From: Distichodus sexfasciatus
Lineage: Eukaryota; Chordata; Actinopteri; Characiformes; Distichodontidae
Direction: 5' to 3'
Assembly: GCA_032718565.1 (NCBI GenBank)
Contig: JAVGVS010000042.1
Span: 701,501 to 765,500, forward strand
DNA: 64,000 nucleotides
Below are positions 49,201 through 59,681 of this stretch, piece after piece (position 1 is the first letter of the stretch; each line of letters begins with the position of its first letter). Under the pieces are notes generated by a model, which did not search any database, was not told where the DNA came from, and saw only the letters and a program-made list of their open reading frames with translations. The position numbers and the translations under genes were made by a program.

Positions 49201-52200
49201 GCTCCTCATCTGCTCAATCTGGATGAGGTCTGTTATAGGGTCCCTATAGTTTTGTAAAGACTAGCAAAACATCAGTTGAATCGACTTAAATCCAGAACAT
49301 GATGAATGAGATAAAGGGCATAGTGCAGTTTCACTTGTTTTAGCCCCTGAGTAGTGCAAGAGCCAGTTACCAGTGACATGAGCTGAATCCAGAATTTAAA
49401 AGCATTGCTAAATCCCTCCAAGGACTCTATATTTTAGAACCATGTAGCCGTCAGAACCTTGCAGGTTTCTGTACACCACAAAAAATAATCCTGCTCCTGA
49501 AGTATCCCTGCAGTATCCCTAACTGAGGTTTCTCGTTCCCCATCACACTTAATCATAGGTAAATCATGAGCGCCATTGTGTTTTTTTGTAGATTTCGTCA
49601 AATTTGAAGTTACTTGAGGTTAAGGGTCTTACTCGGGAGCCTAAATGTGGTAATTCTGGCAGTTGGATAAAGCTTTAAACCTAAGTTTGCCTGACAGTTA
49701 ACCCAATTCCTACTACTAGTCCACCTCCACTATCAAACCTACCTCTGATGCTTCTAGCTCACTGATGGTGCCTAAATGATTCCCCAAATGGATAAAGCCT
49801 TCTCTGAAACATTTACTAAAGCAAGTTGTGTTCCCTGGTGATGTGAGTACTGTTGGGCCAGAATGACATTTGTGCAAATGGTTTCTCTAAAAATTCTCAG
49901 GCCACATGCACTTGGAGATGACCGATATTTTCCACAACCCGTAGCAGCAGCAATTAGCTGCTTACGTTTCAAAAAATGTATTTTCACATGCTGGCAGGAA
50001 GCGAAGACAGAGTGTGCTGCTTGTGTTTAGTGGCCAGCAATGAGTGATAAAAGCTCTGCATGTTCTAATGGTGCAAAAGTGGACTCAGCACCATTTAGGC
50101 CATTTAGGAAGACTGTGTTTGATGTTGCTACGGTAACACTGTATGAGCTATATATGTCTCCTCAATATATGTCTACCTCTGAGTCCATCTCTACAGTTAA
50201 GCTTCGTGACATGTTAAGCCTTTATATAATGAGCAAAAAATGGCAGTTACCGCCATCCAAATCCATGAACAGTCACAATGACTCACGATGATGTTTTATA
50301 GCATGACGCAAACATGATTTATATGTGACTCTCAAAATATAAAAGCTTAAATGGGGTTCTTTCCTTTCAGGTTCCCCGGCATACAGTATAGGGTGGTGGT
50401 CTAGTAGTAGGATGCTTGCGTCTGGATCAAGAAGTTGGTTAAATCTTACCTACCACCACTGGGTCCCTGAACAAGACCCTTAACCTCAAGTTGACCCAGG
50501 GAGACTGTCCATTTAAATAGGAAATGGAAGTCGCTCTGGAAAGAAAAACATTTTTGCATTTATTACAGTGTATGCACAGTATGTGGTGTTGTTGACTGTG
50601 TAGATATTTGGATTCTGACAGGTTTTGGTAAGTAACTCAGCTGGGAGTACTTCAGTTGAACAGATGTTGATTTATGTCGAGGTATACAAATATGAAGGAC
50701 AGATGTGGACTACAAAATAGTAATATACATCACTCTGGATTTGAGTGTCTGCTAAATGCCATAACACGAGACAACTTACATACAGTTCCTGTAGTGTAAA
50801 TTTAAGGAATATCTTCATAATTTCTTGATCAGATCTGAATATACAGTACATAGTGGCCAATGAGTGTATTTGTGAGTCAGATGGAGAAAGTTTTATGCTG
50901 GAAAGGTCTTCAAGAAATAAGCCATTGTTACTAAATTGTCTCCCTCCAGCAAAAGCTGATTTGGTTCCTGCCAATTCCTGCCGTTGATCCAGTCTCCAAA
51001 AATGCTAATTCACTCAGCAGCTGTGGAAATTTTTCATTAGACACCATTCATGGCTTGATGATGAATGCAAATGTGTTATTTTTTTCCTAAATCTATGTAA
51101 ATTAATCAGTGGAAAGGAGGGGGGAGTATTTGTTTATAAAAAGCAAACACAAAGCCCCACCAGCAAAATAACAATATTACTCTCATTCACAAATTAAAGG
51201 ATATTTATTCTTACCGTGCCTGCTTGGCTTTTGCATCACTGACACCATCCAAGCATAAAACCTCTGCAACGTGAAGCAGATTTGACCTCTGACCTAACAT
51301 TTTCTGATTTCAGACCTCAACAGCTACTGTCAACATAGTGGTGACCGACGTCAACGACAATGACCCCACGTTCTATCCTCAGCTCCCACGAAATTTCACG
51401 GTGCAGGAGGAAGAAGTGAACGCTTTTGTGGGTCAAGTAAAGGTAAGACCGAGTCTGCAGACACTTAATGCCTCAGTAGCACTGTGTCCGTTCTGCAATG
51501 AATCTTTATCCAGCTTGGGTGCAGTGTTTTTTCACTCACGTGCCGAAGTCGTCCCTTTCGGCGACCTCCTCTGCCCAGCGCGTGTTCTTGATTGAGTGGC
51601 CATTTTTCTCCGCAGGTGGCTTAAGACTTGCTGGCACTGCCATAAGGCCAGTGCTAATCAGCACCCACTAGGGAGGTGGACAGGGTGCCAGACAGTTTCG
51701 ACCTCCGTCCAGGCTTTTTTCACCCTCTCTGCCGACCCCGCCTTTTCCCTCCAATAATACCCTCGTTTCTGCAACTTTCAACTTCTTGCCTGCTCTGCTG
51801 TTTATGATTTTCCCATTAAAGAAATGTAATTTAAATCATTCGGAGATGTCCTGTAATGACTGGCATTGTTATGCCACGAGGAGTCTTAATTAGTAATCTG
51901 ATCTAATAGGGTGCTGCTTTGTCAGTTGTGTAATCATGGCATTATGTGCTCAGATGTCTGTAGAAAAATGTGTGTGTGTGTGTGTGTTTGGAGGCTGGTT
52001 GCTGACGGAGATGATTTTGTACTCATTTATACTGAGGAAATGACACTGACCCCTCCAAAAAGAGAGAAACTGAGCTCACTTAAGCACTCGCTGCGGTGTC
52101 AGTCCTTTATTTGACATTATATCAATGTGGCTGCAGATTAGGTGGCCGTGATAGCTTACTAAAAGGTAGGAAAACTTGGTTTGTTGCCATTGTGTGCCTT

Positions 52201-55200
52201 TGTGAGGACATTCTTGTTCAGCTGTTATTTAAATAACAAGAAGAGGTAAAATATAAAGAAAGGCATTAAGTTACTGAAGTTATGGTTGGGATTTGGTGTA
52301 GCTGTACTATTATTTACAGTTAATAATTAAAGACTAGATTAAGGACTTGTGTCCGACTTTTAAAGGGTGAATGATTCAAGAAAATGTAACATTTACTTGA
52401 AAAAGCTAAGAGTTACTGCAATAAAAGCAAAAGGCAAGCACTGATTTGGAAACTAATGCAGACAAATTTGATCATTTTAATAACTCCACCCTCCTATCTA
52501 AGAACCTCTGTAGAACTGCTAACGCTTCCTGAGCCGTCATGTTTTCTTGCAAGCGCTAGCATAGGAATCGCAATGAAGAAGTCTATTGGTGAACACTCAA
52601 AGTGTTGGGTTGTTGGCTAAACTACCGACATCAACTTCGGCCAGTACAAACTAGGATTAGCCACGAAACTTTGTCTTAATGAGGGGGCACCTCCAACTGT
52701 CTGTGGCAAACCTGCAGACAAGGGAGATGTAAGTATTTATAAATAATGACCTACAGTCCGTGTTTCCTTTGCAGTTTAGCATGAACTAACAAGTTATCCT
52801 GTGGCGTTTTAGCCATAAAGCACGAGCGACCACTAACCGCTAACGTTAGTTAGGATAGTTTCCACCACTGTTTTGCAAACCAAGCAGAGCCATCCCCACA
52901 CTTGGGAATTTATTTTAAAAAATGCATGTTTTTAAGACGTTTGCTAAACTGAAATATGACGGTATGGATGGTCTGTTAGCAGCAGCCATGTCGATTATTT
53001 TCACGTGAGGTAAACACTCACAGTGCTGCCTACGTCCCAGTTCCGGAGTGAGGTGTGGGCAGCAGCGGTTTATTTCCATTTAGGAATACTAATGAGAAGC
53101 AGCCTGTTCTGAAAGGGACTGAAATAGAGGGATAAAAAGCAGGTGAAAAAGTCTAAACTGTGAAGTATTCTCAGCAAACTACTTCAGAGCCATGTTTAGT
53201 GGAGCTCACAGACCTATTTTAACCTGTTGAAAAATGTATAATATGGGACCTTTAAAGGAGGAGTATTGTAGATGGGTCCTTTGTAAGTCAATAGCAGCTT
53301 GATACCCGTATATCAGCACTAGACTAGCACGTCCCTATTTCTGATCTGTGTGTGCACATACAGGAAACGGAGTGTCACGTGAGATTCCCAACTGCACACT
53401 AGAACTGTGCAAAAATATATCGCGATATTTCCTTTCACAATATCCGATGTCGATTTCTGGCTAGAAAATTTCAGTTCTGAGTGATGTTGTTTTGGCTGAA
53501 TTATTAATGTAATGTGATTCATTAAGACCACCCAGATCGTACACAGCAACTTGCATTTCAGCTCTGCTTTTACATTTTCAGTGAACTGTAGAATATCGCC
53601 ATATGTAAAGTATCGCAATATATCGTGATGTAATCATATCGTGACCCATGTATCGTGATATGCTTCAAATCGTGAGTTTCTTGCCAATACCCACCCCTAC
53701 TGCATACACCCTTGTCCTGGAAGCGCATTTGGGTCCCCAGCATGTCCACTAAGTCAGTGAGGTGAGTTGGACATGGTCCAGAACCTAACCCCAGCTAAAT
53801 ATCCCACCGTGGCTACACAAGGTGCAATACGACATCAGGGACCTGGGCACGGACAGAGCAGGAAAGTTAGCAGAATGCTACAACAGGTCAGCGTTAGTGC
53901 TGTCTCGTCAGAAAAGTAAATAATTTTCCTGCACAGGCTTTAGACCTATTGTTTCTCAATTAATGCCTAGAAAACTGTTTTTTAACCTGTTCAATTAACC
54001 TGGTGAACCAAGGATTATTACCAATCTGCAGTGAATTTTAAAACACTAGCTTTGACTTGATGAACCTGCTATTGTTATCATCGCTCGGCCCATTAATATT
54101 CTCCCTGTTGTAACACCAAGTTCAGAGTTTTTAAAAAAATCGGTTTTAGTAGCAAGGACGTGCAAAAATCAGAATTCATAAACATGCAGAGTTCAAAACC
54201 AGGCAAGGCAAACTGGGGGGGCAGAGTGGTGCATACCAAACATGAGAACAATCGTTAAAAGTGTAATCCAGAAGATGGGCACAATAATCCTGTCAGGAAA
54301 AAATCCAATCTAAAAATACAAAGCAAGGAAAGAATGCTGGTATGCTGTACGGAACAACAGGCAACACCCCACAAAGGTGGATTAGAAACAATGCATTGCT
54401 TACATCAAAGGTCTATGATGTAACTGTGGCTATGATGTAACTTCAGGTGATCCTGATCCAGTAATCACAATTCTTTCAGAAGACCTGGGGCAGGCAGGCT
54501 GTTTTGCGATCTGTTTTTGGATCTTGGTTGGAGCTTTACACCTGTCCAAACTTTTCTGCTGTAGCTTTCTGAGCTGATAAAGGATGGTGTAACACAACCC
54601 AATATGCTTCTTGACATTGTGCGACCTCTCTTTTCTCTGTAATTGCATCAACTTCAAACGCAATGTTTTGATGCACAACGCAGACGTATCTACAGCACGT
54701 CTATGTACTCCTTTAATTAACTTTTAATTGATTTAGGCCAAGATGAATGCTTTCATTACTCAGTCGTGATCGGTTACGACATGCCTAAAAGTATCTCTCT
54801 CTCTTTCTTTCAAAGCTGTGACCTGAAATAACTGAAAAAAACTTTTTTTGAGCAAAGGGTTGGAGAACATTTCAGAGTGTCAGGTAATCCAAAACCAAAA
54901 ATATTTGGGACTTTTAGTACTATCACAAGGCCACCACCTCTCTTTTTAAGTTTTTGGAGTTGTCTAATCCTCATTGCCCCATTTGCTCCCTTTTTGACCT
55001 GATGCCCTGTTTAAACTATGCCTCTGGTGTTATACTTTGTATTATACTTCAGCAGCGCCCGGGGAGCGGTGCTTGGGGGCAGTATCTTGCTCCTGACCAT
55101 CTCAGTGGTACTTTTACCAGTGTGGGACTTGAACCGGCGACCCTCAGATCATGGGGCGGACACCCTAACCATTACACTTCCAACTACCTCTAAGAATAGA

Positions 55201-57988
55201 ATGACATCATCACATCCTTGCCTACACTGCCACTACAAATACACACTGTTTTCTCCGTCAAGCCTAACGAACTGCTAACAGACTTATGAAAGGAGAATAA
55301 AACATCTGCGGGGGTCCTACTATTAGGCTCAAGCTATAGCACATCTATTGATGACTTTGAAGTGTGTTCACTAGCTTTTCTTGTCTTAGTTACAATTAGT
55401 GTTGTCCAATTCTAACAAGCATTAATTGTATGCTTCTTGGTCTATATTCAGGCACGATTTTTAGGAACTTTTGGTTTATCCGAGGTATCAAACGTGGCAT
55501 ATGTTCTCTCAGAAAGCAGAGCTATCAATCAATGCTCGCATCCCAACCTTGAGTGTATCACTCTCCCCTTAGTGCTACATTCTACTTGGCAATGAGTGAG
55601 AGTCTCTGCCTGAACTAAGAAAGTGTGTGTGTGTGTGTCGGCACTCACTAAACTGCACTGCTGTATAATTTATGGCAGTGGGCTGTCTGAAGGTCCGGCA
55701 CTGAGCTTATCAGAGAAGCACACTTGCGCTTTTGCTGGCGTGTCAATGAGACATCTTCAGATACGAGCGCTAAAAACAATACAGAGCAGGTAAAGCTCCA
55801 GGGCATTGTTTGATACCATTAAATCCTAAGCATGCGAGTTGGCACGAATGCGGAAAGAGCCAGGGCTTGTCGTTTCAGGTGAGTGGGAAGAAAGAGTTTT
55901 CGGTAACTTCAATATTCATATGACTGGCTTTGTGCATTTCAAGTTAACATATTATAAATTCTTGTGGTTTGAGAGAGCAAGTCAAAGAGACAACTAGAAC
56001 AAGGGAGAGAAAAGGTATCTTGAGTACCTGTTTCTTTCACTACAGGAAGTCAGTAGTCTAGCTGTTATTGTTGTTGATCTTCCTGCTGATGAAGCAGGTG
56101 TCTCTATGTAAACATGCAGTGTGTGTGTGCGTGTGTGTGTGGCGAAAACTAAGTTTACTGATCAGCGAGGGAACCAAGAACCAAGACCCCAATGTTCCCA
56201 AAATCTACAGGATACTGCCGAAAAGTTAAACGATGCAAAATGTTGTTCCTAATTAAAGATGTTCATATAAGATTTAGAACATATTTTCCACCCGTTCCTG
56301 TTTCCATCCCAGGCTAACGACCCTGACTTGGGCGTCAACGGGCAGGTCCGATACCGACTGGTCAACCACCTGGACCTGTTTCGCATCAGCGCCGACGGCA
56401 ACATCTCTACAACTGTGGCGCTGGACCGGGAGAAGAGGGGCTACTATGAGCTGGTGGTGGAGGCCTGGGATGGGGCTATGGACCCCCGCAGGACGACCCT
56501 CACGCTCTCTGTCACCGTGCTGGACTTGGATGACAACAGTCCTGTCTTCTCGCAGCCTTCCTACAGCGCCATCCTCCCTGAGAACAGCCCTGCGGGAATG
56601 GCCATCCTCCAGCTCAGTGTGAGCTATTGCTTACACACACACACACACACACACACTCAGACTCTGTATTACTATCTTTGTGAGGTCTTTCCATAGGCTC
56701 CCATAATGACTAGATGTATATCATTTTACACCTACACGTAATCCTAACCCTAACCTTAACCTCGGTAACCAAAAGCACATCTTTTACCTCTTTTAGTTTC
56801 TTAAATAAAACAAGCAGATTTTCTATAAAGTCATTTTTCCTCATGGGGACCTCTCAAATGTCCCCACAAAACCCAAAAAAACAGATAAAAGTGATTTTAG
56901 GGGACAAAAAGGTCCCCACAATGCGATAAATACATGGACACACACACACACACAGCCGACTCTCTTCTCTTTCGTTTCTGAAACCTGGAAAAAGTTGGCT
57001 TCGTGATTTTTCAGCAGTTCTGACCATTCCCCGAAGACATAATTTCTCCTCCTAGAACTTGACTTGAATACTACATATCATTCTGATTACATCTAAGGAT
57101 CACAGGAGTTCTGTTAGTTAGGGACTGGCAGTACGCACATCCGTTTTATTACAGCAGTGATAGGACCATCTTTGAGGTTTGAATCTTGTAAAAATGCAAA
57201 GATCAAAGCTCGTCTGGCCAGGCCGCTTTGTGCGACCTTCAGGGTTCTAGATAACGATATCAATCCCTCAGCCTGAAGAAAAAAAAACTAACATTTTCTA
57301 GGATCAAATGTCAGCATGTCGATGTTGGAGAGGAGCTGTAAGGCCAGCGTTCCTTGCTGGCAATATTCATTTTTCATGTCATTTCAATTTTCAGACCTTA
57401 AAATCCCTCTCGTTTCCTTGGCTAAAACCCATGCACTATTTGGGCAGGAAATTAACAAACAAACTGCAGAAGAGTGCACTGGGGATAGCCAAGTGATGGT
57501 GTTAATGTACTGTACGAATAGGTTTTTTTTTTTTTTAAGAAAGTCTTTTGGATTTTCTATTATTTTTCCCATGCTTCTCTATAATTCTTGCAACGAGCTG
57601 GTAAGAGAATAAGAATTCAAACTTAATATTCCCTACTTTTTGAACAGTGACACTGTGCCGCTCATTATTTTCAATCATGTCGCCGCCATCTCACTTGGTT
57701 ATCTCATTATGTCTACTTAACCACATGGAGACGTTGTTTACAAATGCCTGGAACCAAAATTCACAAGGTCTGGCCGAACTGAGGCTTCCAGAGGAGCACG
57801 ACTTCAAGTGTCAGGACTGCTCGTAAAAGCCCTACATGGCTGTTTTGACCAGCTTTTTTTTTTTTTTTTTGCCTGTGTCACAGTGACAAAGCTATCATCC
57901 CATCAGTGACAGGTCTCCAATGACACAGCCTTGGAGGCCTTGCTGGCAGTCTTATCTCTCCCGCAGATTAATGTCTCTTTCTCCCACC

Positions 57989-58048
<60 letters not shown>

Positions 58049-59648
58049 AACACAGAAACAGAAAGGTCTGTGCCCTTCTGGGACAACCTATGAATGCAGC
58101 AGGATTTTGTCCTACTCTAGTCCTGCTGTCCATATAATGGAGATCACTGAAGTACTAATAAAGCATTTTGTTCTATTATCCGCCAGGATTTTGTTCAGCA
58201 AATAAGCATTGCATCTGTCATCTCAATAATTTAATTGGGGCATTTGGTAGTGTAACGATCAGGGGGTTCACCCCATGATCAGTACCACTGAGGTACGCAT
58301 GAGCTAGGTACCGTCCCCAAGCTCTACTTCCCAGGTGCTGCCCATGTCAGCTGCCCACTGCTCTTTCACGAAGGGGGCCAACTACAGAGGTCACACTTTG
58401 TTGTGGTGCACTGTGTGCTGTGCTGTGGTGAGTTCACATCGACAAATAATCAGGCACTTTCACTCGAATAAGAATTAAGAGCTGCCTGTTTCATAGAAAC
58501 CAAACCTTAAGCACTCTTTCATGGCCAATTCCCCAGTTAAACTGTTCATTCCAGTTTAAGGTCAGCCCTCCAACCACTGTAAGATTATGCACTCCACCAC
58601 CTTTGTGCAGTTTGCCTCTTTTTCAACTTGTCTCAAAGGCCGTTATCCAATTTGCATGCAAAACAATTCCTAGTGAGGTGCATTTCTTTCAGTCATTTGC
58701 ATTTCAGTCTCAATACTTTTGATTGCCATTACAGTCATGTACGACGATTTGTGTATTGTGGATGGCATACATGACATTTGAAATGTCACCTCTGCGGGTG
58801 TTCATTAGCAGGTCATGCAGCAGAAATACATTTCACTAATTATCTCTTCCATTTCTTGAAGAGCTAGGCTCATTAGTGAAATCAGAGTGGTACTGCACAC
58901 TTGGTAACGCTCTGTGGGATCAACTTATGTGCTCCAGAACCCTCAAGATGTACTGTACCTGCCTATTAGTTATCACCTCTCGCGTTCCACTTGTTTCTTA
59001 AAGGCGTCAGATGTCGACCTCAACTCGAACATCACCTACAACATCAGGACGGAAGAGGCCAAGGAGCTGTTTGCCTTAAACCCTGTCACGGGGGAGATGA
59101 CCGCGCTGTATACCCTGGACTTTGAAAAGCTCTCCCCCAACCGGACTACAATCACCTTTGTGGTGGAGGCTGTAGACGTGGCTGGGAGTATGCCACCCGG
59201 TTTAGCTACAGTTACAGTCACGGTTACGGTAAGGCAAATTTGAAAAAGATACTTTAAAGATATAGCATCTAGTCTTGCTGGTAGTTAAAGATCAGTTGTA
59301 CTCAACGATGATGATGAAGATTTTTGAAAATTGACTTTGCAGCCAAACAAGCAGCTGATTTACATTTTACAGGGTTTAGCAGACACACTTATCCAGAGTG
59401 ACTTCCATACACTAATTACAGAAACACTCTCTCGAGCAACTTTAGGTTTTTAGGATTAAAGGTTTTGTTCAGGGTAGTTCTGGAGGCAAGATGGAGATGG
59501 ATTCAAACCTACCTCTTCTTCGTCTAGAAATGAGTGTCCCATTCTCTAGGATGCTCTCTATTCTCTCACCAACACCCCCATTTGGTATTTTGGGTCATTA
59601 CCAGCTTCCAACAACACTGACTACCATTGACTAGCATTCTTCTTGAAC

Positions 59649-59681
<33 letters not shown>

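Larger units (their letters stand above)
45747..51313 (+). other. intron 14
   Basis: A 5.6-kb intron with (AC)n at 46312-46334 and four SINE family C copies in both orientations. About 46850-49000 holds nothing recognised. Confidence 0.7.
51443..56312 (+). other. intron 15
   Basis: A 4.9-kb intron with short (TG)n runs near 51969, 55625 and 56117, a hAT-like MITE (53400-53699) and a SINE family B fragment (55050-55190). The rest is unassigned. Confidence 0.7.
56619..59003 (+). other. intron 16
   Basis: A 2.4-kb intron with CA arrays, a dispersed repeat (56657-56936), a (CA)n at 57995-58045 and a SINE family B copy (58247-58448). Confidence 0.75.

Noticed and set aside
57903..58133. Open frame with alternating Cys-Val run
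   Set aside because: Translation of the (CA)n microsatellite.
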